Shown here in pieces: positions 27,410 through 36,616 of a stretch of 64,000 nucleotides of DNA. A program made the position numbers and the translations under genes. The DNA lies in the NCBI GenBank assembly GCA_900314975.1, contig OMXI01000028.1, forward strand, positions 22,255 through 86,254, written 5' to 3'. Within the stretch, counting starts at the first letter, position 1, and each line of letters opens with the position of its first letter. The DNA comes from an uncultured Eubacteriales bacterium (GTDB lineage: Bacteria > Bacillota > Clostridia > Oscillospirales > Ruminococcaceae). Under the pieces are notes generated by a model. It did not search any database. It saw only the letters and a list, made by a program, of their open reading frames with translations, and was not told where the DNA came from.

Positions 27410-27605
27410 TATCTATGACCTTATTGTGCAGTTGACTAATGACACACCCATTGATAATCCACAGCCATACACAGATTTGTTTAAATCCTCCGTAAAATTG
27501 TTAAGCCGACATAGGATAAACAGCAAAAAACAAAGAGCAAACACAGAAAAAAGAAAAGCGGAAGCCGCATTCACACACAAACTCCCACAGTTGACTTTTA
27601 TCAAT

Positions 27606-27624
27606 AAGGTCCATAGTAAAGTCC
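27606..27624. repeat. Element B right-end arm-type repeats
   Basis: AAGGTCC (27606-27612) and AAAGTCC (27618-27624), matching the pair at the element B left end (17806-17823). Confidence 0.6.
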
Positions 27625-27645
27625 ATATAGCCATTTTTGACAAAA

Positions 27646-27705
27646 AAAGAACTCGCAAACGCCATGTTTGCGAGCTTTTCTTTTATGCGGCAAACGGGAC
27701 TTGAA
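27646..27705. other. att copy 2: tRNA-Leu 3' end plus terminator (B/C junction)
   Basis: The core TGCGGCAAACGGGACTTGAA at 27686-27705 is identical to copies 1 and 3. It is preceded by ACTCGCAAAC-gccat-GTTTGCGAG, the tRNA terminator hairpin with a changed loop and two upstream differences. It ends element B and begins element C. Confidence 0.85.
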
Positions 27706-27708
27706 GCA

Positions 27709-27843
27709 CCGCCGCTTGCTGAAACGTGCGCATCTACGGGCTTTTTATGCCCGCTGATGCGCCGATTCTGTCATAAGGGTATATACCGTAACCCATCGGA
27801 ATGTGCAGTAGTTTTGTGCCGAAATAAAGACCAAACAAAGACC
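27709..27843. repeat. Element C left-end repeat, copy 1
   Basis: A 135-bp segment that starts right after the att core and ends with two arm-type AAAGACC boxes (27826-27832, 27837-27843; 11-bp spacing). It is about 90 % identical to 32514-32649. The same boxes with the same spacing lie at the element C right end (54253-54270). Confidence 0.8.
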
Positions 27844-27936
27844 AGAGTTGCATGATGATGAATTATGTTTAACATCATTAAGCATTTTTAACTAACGAAA
27901 TAATGATACAAATTGAAGTTTGTACAATTAAAACGC

Positions 27937-29604
27937 TCATATTGTTTTAGTGGGTCTCACGATTCTTTTGCCATCTTCAGATAATAGTTTACCCTCTAAG
28001 TATTTATCAAAAACACTAACACATGGGAATGACACAATACCGTCCTTATCTGTAAAATCAATTTGAAGAGGTTTGGAGGAAACAAACAAGAAATGAACCT
28101 TAATTTCCCCTTCAACTCCTATGAATTCTTTTATTTTTTGGGGATGCTTCAAAACTAAATCACATCGTTTTCTGCAATGATCATAATATCCATTTTTCTC
28201 AAAACACTTTTCATAATCCGAAATATAGCTACTAACATGTAAGGAATCTGAAAAGAACTTTGATTCAATTATAAATAGTTCATTTATTCTCTCTGCATAA
28301 TAAATAATGTCATAATCCCCATAATTGGTTTCTTGTTTTCCAAATATTCTTTCATAATCAACTTCGATTTCAAGGAATCCTTTACCATAGTGTTTCTCAA
28401 GCATTGATATTATTATTCTTACTAACTTATTGGATAACTCATTGTTCCTTTTTTCCATACCCTTCGTTAGTTTGTCTTCATCGTTGGTATAGATCATCCC
28501 ACCATTAGTAAAGAACGATAACCATAATTGCGTAGCCTGATCTAATGCACAAAACGAAGTATAAACAGTATTATCTTTTAAGCATATAAAAGGACGTATT
28601 TCATGCCTAAATTTATTAACTCCCATCTTCCATATGCAAACATCTGAATCGTTTAGGTTTTTCTCCATCTTTTCATAGTCCAAAACAAATGCATTATAAA
28701 AAGCCTCTCCATCCATTTTACCTTTTGAATAATTATTAATCCTTTGAATAAAACGAGCTTTATCAATTGCAATTACACTTACTTTTCCGTTTTTCAACCC
28801 ATATTTCATTATGGTTTTAAATAATCTGAGAGATAATAAAAAATCTATACCATATGCTTTTTTGAAGCCAGTACCGAAATCACTCTTGTCCGCATTTTTA
28901 TATTCACTTTTTGTGACTTCAAAAACACTTTGATTCCCAAGTATTTGTGCACTAAAAAAAGTTTCAGGTACATATTTTAGCAACTCAACTGGTTCAGCAT
29001 TATACTCATTAATGTTTATCTTTATGCCACGGAACAACAGCATCGTCTTTTTATTCCTATTTAAGCTTAACAATGATAAACATCTAGACACCAAACCATA
29101 AATATACAAATCAACAAACAATTTGTCATTAACATCTGGCGAATCAGCAATTGGTGTGGATTCCAAACCAACATTTTGAAAAATAAGAGTATTATCTAAC
29201 CACATATTTATAGATGTTATGACATTTAGCGCCATATTTCGATTAATCTCATAAATCTTATCATGATTAACATTGTATTTTGCTAGCTTAGTTCTTTCTT
29301 TTTTTTCTTTAATATAAAACCTAAAGCATTTATCTAAAATAGTATACAAATCTATAATCACATTTCTTGCATTTCTATTTTTCTCCCAACCAATCAAATC
29401 ATTTTGTATTTTTTCAATAACACATCTTAAGTATTCGATTGCATCATCCGTATTATATGAAGATTCATTTTCATCTGAAAGGTATTTCAAGTATTCTTGC
29501 TTTACTAAGTCTAATGGAATTTCCATCTCAGCCCAAAATGGTCTTACAAAAGAAATCATCAATATATCTTTACCGAAACACATTTTTTCTATACTCCTTA
29601 ACAA
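27937..29604 (-). CDS. PD-(D/E)XK nuclease-like protein, possible defence component
   Basis: A 555-residue protein with AAGGAG before its start. The N-terminal 400 residues are helical and not recognised. The C-terminal part holds GDYDIIYYAERINELFIIES followed by KFF, a D-x(n)-ExK arrangement near residues 428-448 that fits a PD-(D/E)XK nuclease, followed by predicted alternating strands and helices. Similar stand-alone proteins occur near restriction and defence genes. It lies at the left end of element C, divided from the GHKL gene only by an eroded end repeat. Catalysis is inferred from the motif. Confidence 0.55.
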   Translation of the reverse strand: MLRSIEKMCFGKDILMISFVRPFWAEMEIPLDLVKQEYLKYLSDENESSYNTDDAIEYLRCVIEKIQNDLIGWEKNRNARNVIIDLYTILDKCFRFYIKEKKERTKLAKYNVNHDKIYEINRNMALNVITSINMWLDNTLIFQNVGLESTPIADSPDVNDKLFVDLYIYGLVSRCLSLLSLNRNKKTMLLFRGIKININEYNAEPVELLKYVPETFFSAQILGNQSVFEVTKSEYKNADKSDFGTGFKKAYGIDFLLSLRLFKTIMKYGLKNGKVSVIAIDKARFIQRINNYSKGKMDGEAFYNAFVLDYEKMEKNLNDSDVCIWKMGVNKFRHEIRPFICLKDNTVYTSFCALDQATQLWLSFFTNGGMIYTNDEDKLTKGMEKRNNELSNKLVRIIISMLEKHYGKGFLEIEVDYERIFGKQETNYGDYDIIYYAERINELFIIESKFFSDSLHVSSYISDYEKCFEKNGYYDHCRKRCDLVLKHPQKIKEFIGVEGEIKVHFLFVSSKPLQIDFTDKDGIVSFPCVSVFDKYLEGKLLSEDGKRIVRPTKTI

Positions 29605-29627
29605 TAAACACTTTTACCATCAGCATC

Positions 29628-29752
29628 TCAACTTGCTTGAACACATGTACCTACCGAACTCTTCTTCCTACCGTTGCTCCTGACCTATCACATGAGGCTA
29701 TTCATTATCCTATCGGAATATGTGTTAGTCTAGTGTCAAAACAAAGATTAGT
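29628..29752. repeat. Eroded third copy of the element C left-end repeat
   Basis: CTTGCTTGAACACATGTACC and CCTATCGGAATATGTGTTAG line up, in order and spacing, with the intact copies at 27709 and 32514, ending in CAAAGATT where those have AAAGACC. I judge about two thirds of the positions identical by eye. No coding function is seen in 29605-29834. Confidence 0.5.
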
Positions 29753-29834
29753 TTTGCAAAACGAGTTGAAATAAACAATGGTTTCGTATGAATCACAACA
29801 CCCACCAATAACTTACGTATTGCTTAATTGTTCA

Positions 29835-31766
29835 TCAATTTGAACTTATCTTCGTTTGATATTGAGCATCCTTCAATGCATTTTCAACAAGGCTCTTGTC
29901 ATCAATAGAATCATAGTGTTCTTGTAGCTTCTCTCGTAATCTAAATAGTTTTCCATGTGCTGTATCAACCAACTGTGAGTATGTAATAACATCAAGTATT
30001 CCGCTATCTACTGTTTGATGTGGATCTATATCCCCAATACTTGCTCCAACAACAAAAGCGTGTATATTTGAATCTTTATGCAGTTGTCCAGATTTTTTTA
30101 TTTGTCTCATATAATTCAAGGCTTGGCTGGTTTCATTGTACCCAATTTCATATCCGCCTCGCTTTAATTCTACAATCAATATTTGATCAGGTTTCATAAT
30201 CGTTCCCATCTCATTATCAATTCTCTCTGTACATACAGCACTAAATGTACCATTATCCAACAAAACAATGTCGGGTCTTTTGTAAGGATTTGAAATACAA
30301 GATATATCATATTTAGATTCTTGGAATAGGTTTTTAATCACCGAATTCAAGGTTTTGTTAGAGGTAAACATTGGCGAATCAAACTCTGAACCAAAAAGCC
30401 ATCTCGATGAAACTATCAATGGATGCAGTGTATGTAATTCATCAGTTTCCTTTCTGTCGCAGTATCTTGATATTGCTTCAATAATTCTTATTCGTCTATC
30501 AATTTCATCCATTACCGTAAGCACATCGTTTATATCCCAATTATCTAATAATTCTGCTAGTTTATCAATTTCCTCTGACGACAACAAACTGATTTGAGAC
30601 AGAAGTTTTTGCCCGTTTCTGGATTGTTCCATTGCTATAACAGCCTCAACAGCGGTTTTTAAGTAATCAGGATTCACCATTGGACTGTTTTCTGTTACAG
30701 TTTCTATAAATGTAGATAATTCTCTCTGTTCTAAGGTAGTAAGCCCGTCTAATTTGTCAATGGTCTCGCTAATAACACTTTGTCTGATATCATTAATCTG
30801 CCCTTTCATCAATTCATTAACAATTCGTCTGATATGTGGCACGAAATCAACAAAGAACTGCTTAATACTACTTGTTTCAGTAAAACCAGTCCAATCAGGT
30901 AATACATCATCTATTAAATCGTCAGTCTGTACTATAATCGTGTATCTTTTCGCCGCTTTTGTTCTTCCATCTAAAATTTGATTTCCATTTATAATCCACG
31001 ATGGTTGTCCCACCAATCTTCCACAAATCCAAAATGCTATTCCATGTTGTTGCATTTTGGTTGAGGTTTTGGTTGTATCAATAACCGTAATATGCAGATT
31101 TACAGAATTCACCTTTAAATCGGTCACGCTCAATACATTTGTATAGTCTTCTAAGCTAATAACCATTCCGTTAATTCTGACAGTAAAATTAGGATCGTAT
31201 AAATACCTAGCAGAGATAATATCTCTCATTTTAATAATATCAGGATAGTTTTTCTCTATACTTGTACTTATTATCGTCCCATGACCTATTTTATCAAATG
31301 AGTGGTCTTTACTAACTGTAAAAGGCTGACTTCCTGTGGATTTTGAAACCGTAAAGACATTGCATTTTCCATCCTTCCATGTTTCAACTTTGTAAGATTG
31401 ATTATTGAAGCAAAACATACCATGTCGCCCCACGCCGTTATGACCAAACGCAATACGACTAATATTATGTATTTCTTTTGGGAATTCTACGGTTCTTCCT
31501 TGATTCTTCTGCCTATCATAGTTTAATGTCATCCACCTGTTAGAAAACTCTTCCTCCGTCATACCTGTGCCATCATCTTCAATAGATATACATTTGTCTT
31601 TATCTTCTTCACCGGAAATACTAATTGTAACATTAAAGGCACCGGCATCCCATGCGTTAGCTACAAATTCAGTTAATGCGATGTCAGGTATACTGGTAAT
31701 TGAGCGGTTATTTCTTAAAATATAATCACTTTCAAATTTTATATTTAAATCTGTATTATTTTTCAT
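29835..31766 (-). CDS. GHKL ATPase fused to a nuclease-like C-terminus
   Basis: The start at 31766 is favoured by GGGAGTGGA upstream; an ATG 15 bases earlier has no ribosome site. The 643-residue product has a GHKL (MutL/Hsp90/histidine-kinase type) ATPase at the N-terminus: N-box TEFVANAWDAGA (32-43, Asn37), DDGTGM (64-69) and GHNGVGRHGMF (108-118). After about 330 helical residues, the C-terminus has PDQILIVELKRGGYEIGYNE near 525, a D...ExK nuclease-like motif, then QALNYM. The protein lacks kinase H-box or receiver features. It resembles ATP-gated defence nucleases more than MutL. It probably acts with, or parallel to, the nuclease-like gene next door. Confidence 0.7.
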   Translation of the reverse strand: MKNNTDLNIKFESDYILRNNRSITSIPDIALTEFVANAWDAGAFNVTISISGEEDKDKCISIEDDGTGMTEEEFSNRWMTLNYDRQKNQGRTVEFPKEIHNISRIAFGHNGVGRHGMFCFNNQSYKVETWKDGKCNVFTVSKSTGSQPFTVSKDHSFDKIGHGTIISTSIEKNYPDIIKMRDIISARYLYDPNFTVRINGMVISLEDYTNVLSVTDLKVNSVNLHITVIDTTKTSTKMQQHGIAFWICGRLVGQPSWIINGNQILDGRTKAAKRYTIIVQTDDLIDDVLPDWTGFTETSSIKQFFVDFVPHIRRIVNELMKGQINDIRQSVISETIDKLDGLTTLEQRELSTFIETVTENSPMVNPDYLKTAVEAVIAMEQSRNGQKLLSQISLLSSEEIDKLAELLDNWDINDVLTVMDEIDRRIRIIEAISRYCDRKETDELHTLHPLIVSSRWLFGSEFDSPMFTSNKTLNSVIKNLFQESKYDISCISNPYKRPDIVLLDNGTFSAVCTERIDNEMGTIMKPDQILIVELKRGGYEIGYNETSQALNYMRQIKKSGQLHKDSNIHAFVVGASIGDIDPHQTVDSGILDVITYSQLVDTAHGKLFRLREKLQEHYDSIDDKSLVENALKDAQYQTKISSN

Positions 31767-32051
31767 ATAATCCACTCCCATCTATTTTACTCTATGTCAA
31801 TAGAATCATTTGAAATTACAAAATGAGAACTCCATTAAATACACTATTTCATGTATAAATATATAATATTTCCGCCTTTATTGTAACACAATAGCTATAG
31901 GATGTCAACGAAAAAAGCATCTGCAATTACCGTTGACAGTTATTCCCGCCCAATCCATTGTACAGTTAAGTATTGACACTTCATTTCGAACTGCTAAAAT
32001 TAAGCACAACTTAAGACGCTCATTCTACATACCTTTGACAACAACCAAAGA

Positions 32052-32513
32052 TTGATTGATACAAAAAGAGTAAGAATGACTGTACAGCAATTCCATAAGA
32101 AAGGCAATCAGAGTGTTCTTGAGTTACCTACGCAGCATGAATCGCTCAGACAAAACAATAAAAAGGAGTACGAACAGCTAATGTCATTCTATAAATCAGA
32201 AGAATGCAGAAGGTTGAAAAGGCTCATCTCAATTCAGACCGAAGATAATACGAGGACAGAAAGCAAATGTCCCTGTCCGAACATAGCAAAGCGGTATCTT
32301 CAAAAAAGAAATGCTATGGCGTGCATCCTTTTCAGAAGCGAGTCGAGAACAAACTCATTAAACGCATTGAAGACAGGTTCGAGGACAAGCTGCTCTGCGA
32401 AAGTATGAAAACACTCACACCAAAGCAGTATCAGGTCATAATACTATTTCTGAAAGACAAAAATACAGATGAGATCGCCAAAGAAGTCGGAACGACTCCA
32501 GGCAATGTGAACC
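32052..32513 (+). pseudogene. Frameshifted, truncated sigma-70-like regulator
   Basis: The first frame (from about 32088) reads YEQLMSFYKSEECRRLKRLI and is lost near 32255. The next frame continues with EDRKQMSLSEHSK...EDRFEDKLLCESM and the helix-turn-helix LTPKQYQVIILFLKDKNTDE followed by IAKEVGTTPGNVNRR, a sigma region 4-like HTH. The gene then runs into the 32514 end repeat and loses its C-terminus. A frameshift plus truncation makes it non-functional. The stretch 31782-32051 upstream shows nothing. Confidence 0.5.
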
Positions 32514-32649
32514 GCCGCCGCTTGCTGAAATGCACGCAACAACGGGCTTTTTCTGCCCGCTAATGCGCCGATTCTGTCATAAGGGTATATACCATAACCT
32601 ATCGGAATGTGAAGTAGTTTTATGCCGAAATAAAGACCAAACAAAGACC
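32514..32649. repeat. Element C left-end repeat, copy 2
   Basis: Direct repeat of 27709-27843 with roughly 11 substitutions, including both AAAGACC boxes (32632-32638, 32643-32649). No tRNA-derived att core precedes it, so this end is internal and probably left over from an earlier integration or deletion. Confidence 0.8.
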
Positions 32650-32692
32650 AAGAATGCAATTGTTGAGTTTTAGTGCAAATAATTAATTTGCG

Positions 32693-32962
32693 TCATATAT
32701 TATGAATATTTTTTTGATACCTTCTGTTCGGCTTTTCTGGTACATTTGCCTTGAACTTATCCTTATCAAGCAAAGGTCTCAAGTATTTTATTCTGAAATT
32801 AATCCTCCCCCTCAATCTGCAGTACGCCTGTATCTCGCTTCTTGATCGAGGTGTCTTACAATACGCTACCAAAGCAACTAATGTTACATTACTGATAACT
32901 TGATCTGTATCTTGGTTCGTGACTTTAACCGCATTAGTTTTATAATTCAAAATTACGAACAT
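32693..32962 (-). pseudogene. C-terminal remnant of an ATP-binding (AlbA_2/RecG-like) regulator
   Basis: An 89-residue frame with no good start. The stretch LVAYCKTPRSRSEIQAYCRL and the later LRPLLDKDKFKANVPEKPN look like the C-terminal winged helix of AlbA_2 / RecG-like ATP-binding proteins, which normally exceed 400 residues. The rest of such a protein is absent, so this is taken as a fragment. Confidence 0.4.
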
Positions 32963-33018
32963 AACTACTAACTGTGTTCGATTAGAATAAAACTGTGACT
33001 TTTTAATTCTATGAAAAA

Positions 33019-33762
33019 TTACTCCTTATATCTTTCCGCAATTTTCCTCTTTAGTTCTGGAGTCATAACCTCATTTTCTTGCTTTTGAATTTCATTAAAT
33101 TGGCGACTAATTTCTTCAGCTATTATTTTTTTTAGATTTGTCTGTACTCTACATCCTATGCACATCACTATACGTCTCGGCGGATTATAACGTGTTACAA
33201 ATACTAACCCTGCATAGTAAACAATTATTAAACACCCTATATATGGATTCGGATAATATGCATATCCAAACAAAGATCCTTCTTCAAGCCATTTGGGACA
33301 CCTAACAAGAGATGATATCAAGTACACCTTATTCTCAAAGTGTTCAGAGAAGTCTTTTTTATCATTCAGAATATAGTCACGTAAATCCGATTCAAAAGTG
33401 ATAAACTCATCATTAAGCGACTCCTTTGATTTCATACGGAATAAATCATCCCATAGTATTCTCCACGCTACAGATAAAACATAATCATTTGTTTTTTTCT
33501 TATCATAATCCTTTGGTATTTTCCTTGTCTCTAAATATGGATCAAGATAATTCTTCGCAAAATACGTCTCAAGAGCACTAAACCTTTCTTCGCATTCATG
33601 ACACAACATAGTGTACTTTTCTCCATCTTGCATAGGTACTTTTATATTATCGATGCTACGAAATCGTGATTTAGGATGTAGCCTTATTCTTTTATATACA
33701 AACTTGGGAATTAGATGACTTTTTCTTAACTCAGTATCTTTTTTACAAAGGGCACAAATCAT
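33019..33762 (-). CDS. HNH-like zinc protein (CxxC...SHxIPK type)
   Basis: The start at 33762 follows GGAGGTATTT; the frame extends upstream without a ribosome site. The 247-residue product begins MICALCKKDTELRKSHLIPK, and MLCHECEERFSALE comes about 50 residues later. Two CxxC pairs around a SH motif make a treble-clef, HNH-like zinc fold. The remaining 170 residues are helical with Trp/Tyr-rich segments, and a further CIGC lies near 200. Members of this family are found in mobile islands; nuclease activity is unproven. The gene overlaps no neighbour and follows the 33791 gene on the same strand. Confidence 0.5.
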   Translation of the reverse strand: MICALCKKDTELRKSHLIPKFVYKRIRLHPKSRFRSIDNIKVPMQDGEKYTMLCHECEERFSALETYFAKNYLDPYLETRKIPKDYDKKKTNDYVLSVAWRILWDDLFRMKSKESLNDEFITFESDLRDYILNDKKDFSEHFENKVYLISSLVRCPKWLEEGSLFGYAYYPNPYIGCLIIVYYAGLVFVTRYNPPRRIVMCIGCRVQTNLKKIIAEEISRQFNEIQKQENEVMTPELKRKIAERYKE

Positions 33763-33790
33763 AAATACCTCCATTACACTTATGATGCTT

Positions 33791-34240
33791 TTATTGTTTA
33801 TTGAACTCATTTAAATATTCATTCCACGCTTTTGTATCTTTACTAAAATCCGAGTAGATGTAAAACAGAACAGCCTCAATATATTTCTTTTTCCCTTTTA
33901 GGAATGGCTTCTTAGGCATATTTCTGTAAAACTCGTTTATGTTGCATATGTTGTCATCATGCTTGTAATCATAGCTCCAAAGAAGCTTTGATTCACTTGG
34001 CTCTTCATCTATGAATTCATCATAATACTTGCTTTTCACTTTATATTTGGCGGGCCAGATGTTTGGGGTGTTTGAATAATCAAATGCATAATCATACAAG
34101 CACTTGTAAATGTTTATCCCATATTCCTCATAGGTCTGCTTGATCCATAAATCGAGCTCATCAGTCATATGAACATATTTATACCAAGAAGGAAAAACTG
34201 CTTTTGATTTTTGATGACCTTTCAAAAACAGACTTATCAT
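33791..34240 (-). CDS. Hypothetical protein, 149 aa
   Basis: An aromatic- and lysine-rich frame (HMTDELDLWIKQTYEEYGIN, then NEFYRNMPKKPFLKGKKKYI). The ribosome site is weak, and an internal ATG at MTDELDLW is a possible alternative start. No domain recognised. It lies 28 bp upstream of the HNH-like gene on the same strand and is probably co-transcribed with it, perhaps as a partner. Confidence 0.5.
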   Translation of the reverse strand: MISLFLKGHQKSKAVFPSWYKYVHMTDELDLWIKQTYEEYGINIYKCLYDYAFDYSNTPNIWPAKYKVKSKYYDEFIDEEPSESKLLWSYDYKHDDNICNINEFYRNMPKKPFLKGKKKYIEAVLFYIYSDFSKDTKAWNEYLNEFNKQ

Positions 34241-34509
34241 TTACTGCGTTCCACTCATATAATCATATTTCTCTACAACGCTGTAATAGATCTTGTATGC
34301 TAATTCATTCCATCTTCTTTTTTGCGTTTTGCAATGTATTCTTCAAGTTTAAGCAAAGTGATCACCCTCCTTATATGATGCTACCAGTATATCACCTTTC
34401 ACTGTAAAATGCAAATATATGCGTTCTCAATAGTTGCATTATCCGCAAAAATATGCTACAATACACTTGACCTAATATAAAGACCAAAATCAAGCGAGGT
34501 GTTACATAT

Positions 34510-35541
34510 ATGAGCGAAGAAAAGGCTGAAAACACACAAGGTGAAGTGATAATTTATCAGACTGATGAGGGCGATACTAAAATAGATGTTCGGTTTGTTG
34601 ATGAAACCGTTTGGCTGACACAGGCTCAGTTGGTTGAGCTGTTCCAAAGCAGTAAAGCCAATATAAGCGAACACATCAAGAACATTTATGATGAGGGCGA
34701 ACTTGATGAGGAATCAACTGTTCGGAAATTCCGAACAGTTCAAATTGAGGGAGAACGCTCTGTAACAAGAAGTATTGTACACTATAACCTTGATATGATC
34801 ATATCTCTTGGATATCGTGTAAAATCCAAGATCGCAACCCATTTCCGTAAATGGGCGACCGAGCGCTTGAAAGAATACATGATAAAAGGCTTTACCATGG
34901 ACGACGAGCGTTTAAAGAATCTCGGCGGCGGCAACTACTGGAAAGAGCTTTTAGATCGGATCAGGGACATTCGTTCGTCAGAAAAAGTCATGTACAGGCA
35001 AGTCCTTGATCTGTATGCCACAAGCGTGGACTACGACCCTAGGAGTGCCGAATCGATCGCATTTTTCAAAATGGTTCAAAACAAGCTCCATTATGCAGCT
35101 CACGGGCACACAGCAGCTGAAGTCATATACGAACGAGCAGATGCTGAAAAGCCATTTATGGGACTAACCACTTTCAGCGGTGATTTCCCAACTGCAAAGG
35201 ATATAGTTGTTGCAAAGAACTATCTTTCTGAAGATGAACTTAAAATACTCAACAATATTGTTTCCGGATACTTCGATTTTGCGGAAGTGCAGGCAATGAG
35301 ACATAATCCGATGTATATGAGCGATTATGTTGAACATCTGGACAATGTTCTCCAGACAACGGGGGAAAAACTGTTGATCGGATCAGGCAAGGTAAGCCGT
35401 TCACAGGCAATAGAAAAAGCCAAACGTGAGTATCAAAAATTCACTGTACAAAACCTCTCTCCTGTTGAAGAAGCATATCTGCAAACCATCAAAGAAATAG
35501 AGAACAAAGCAAAGAAAAACAATAAGAAGAAAAATAACTGA
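34510..35541 (+). CDS. rhuM: RhuM family protein
   Basis: A 343-residue protein after GCGAGGTGTTACATAT. The N-terminus (IIYQTDEGDTKIDVRFVDET, then WLTQAQLVELFQSSKANISE) is a helix-turn-helix typical of RhuM. YRVKSKIATHFRKWATERLK follows, and the C-terminal half contains HTAAEVIYERADAEKPFMGL and YLSEDELKILNNIVSGYFDF. The name comes from a Salmonella pathogenicity island, but the biochemical role is unknown. In Bacillota RhuM genes are common cargo of mobile islands and restriction loci. It is flanked by a small A/T-rich promoter region and a bidirectional terminator. Confidence 0.9.
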   Translation: MSEEKAENTQGEVIIYQTDEGDTKIDVRFVDETVWLTQAQLVELFQSSKANISEHIKNIYDEGELDEESTVRKFRTVQIEGERSVTRSIVHYNLDMIISLGYRVKSKIATHFRKWATERLKEYMIKGFTMDDERLKNLGGGNYWKELLDRIRDIRSSEKVMYRQVLDLYATSVDYDPRSAESIAFFKMVQNKLHYAAHGHTAAEVIYERADAEKPFMGLTTFSGDFPTAKDIVVAKNYLSEDELKILNNIVSGYFDFAEVQAMRHNPMYMSDYVEHLDNVLQTTGEKLLIGSGKVSRSQAIEKAKREYQKFTVQNLSPVEEAYLQTIKEIENKAKKNNKKKNN

Positions 35542-35550
35542 TATAATCAT

Positions 35551-35588
35551 CAAAAGCATCGTCACACAAACTGCGGCGATGCTTTTAA
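35551..35588. terminator. Bidirectional terminator between rhuM and the ABC operon
   Basis: AAAAGCATCG pairs with CGATGCTTTT between two convergent stop codons. Confidence 0.8.
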
Positions 35589-35590
35589 CA

Positions 35591-36616
35591 TTATTTCTGC
35601 TTCCTTCTCCACAGCACTACTGCTGTACAACAACCGACAACAGATTTCACACAAGACACAATTGCGAATCTTACAGCTGAAAAGCCTCCATACATTCTAT
35701 TGAGCACAGAGGCACAGATCAGCACATTCCCACTATCATTAAGAACAAAAAGCGGCGTCACACAAACAAGGAACGACAGTGCAAAAGAGAACGTCACATT
35801 TTTGCAGGCGGTACTTATCGTGCAGGCAGCGAGAGCGTAAAACACGAACGCAAGTGCTTTGAGCAATGCATCGGTGACAAAGTACCCAATCAGCGACTTT
35901 TCACCGAGAGAATCTGTCAGCAACAGGTTGCCTGCTGGCTTGTCCGAAAAGTCAAGACCGTGTTTGTAGGCAAACACGCCGAGCCGAGCTGCACTCATCA
36001 GCAGCGACAGCACAAAGACCGCAAGCGTTACTGCGAAAAGTTTTGCAAATGCAGTCTGCGTCCGACCTCGCTTTGAGGTGAGTATCTGTGCAAAGCTCCC
36101 GCTTGAAAATTCGCTGTCAAATGCAGGCACGGCAATACACAAAAGTGCGATCAGCATTATGTAGTCATAGCTGTTTTCTGCAAATAGGTCAGACCAGTCG
36201 GTGTCGCAGAAAACTTGCTTGTCAAAGCCGCTGCACTCGTTGAGTTTCGCATACTTTTCACACAGGAACATTACGGTTTTTTCTTCGGCTTTAGCTATGC
36301 CGTGACGATATGTGAAATCGGAATACTCCTCTAAATCTATCTCGCCGCTTTGGTACTTTTGCTGCATACTATCATAATCAGCGATAAGCGTTTGTATCTC
36401 GGCAAGGCGGTCATCAAGAAAGCGCATCTTTTCGTCCGTCAGCTCGCCCGAAAGCTGCGCAGTATAATGTTTGTAGACCTCATCGGAATACGGATGATCG
36501 TGAGCGGTCGGGACAAAGCAAAACACTATCCTTGCGGATATGGCGAGAGTAAATATCAAAAGAATATGCTGCAGCTTAAACAGTTTTTTCAGCTCGGCGA
36601 AAAAGACTTTACTCAT
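35591..36616 (-). CDS. ABC-2-like permease, ECF-controlled module 1
   Basis: ATG 36616 overlaps the end of the ATPase gene, with GGGAGTGA as ribosome site. The 341-residue product has a hydrophobic segment near the N-terminus, a long extracytoplasmic, Glu/Asp-rich loop (about 40-150), and then five or so hydrophobic segments. FSSGSFAQILTSKRGRTQT after the second segment is the ABC-2 cytoplasmic loop. It is the last gene of a lipoprotein-permease-ATPase-permease operon. A role in antimicrobial peptide resistance is plausible by analogy with similar operons. Confidence 0.8.
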   Translation of the reverse strand: MSKVFFAELKKLFKLQHILLIFTLAISARIVFCFVPTAHDHPYSDEVYKHYTAQLSGELTDEKMRFLDDRLAEIQTLIADYDSMQQKYQSGEIDLEEYSDFTYRHGIAKAEEKTVMFLCEKYAKLNECSGFDKQVFCDTDWSDLFAENSYDYIMLIALLCIAVPAFDSEFSSGSFAQILTSKRGRTQTAFAKLFAVTLAVFVLSLLMSAARLGVFAYKHGLDFSDKPAGNLLLTDSLGEKSLIGYFVTDALLKALAFVFYALAACTISTACKNVTFSFALSFLVCVTPLFVLNDSGNVLICASVLNRMYGGFSAVRFAIVSCVKSVVGCCTAVVLWRRKQK

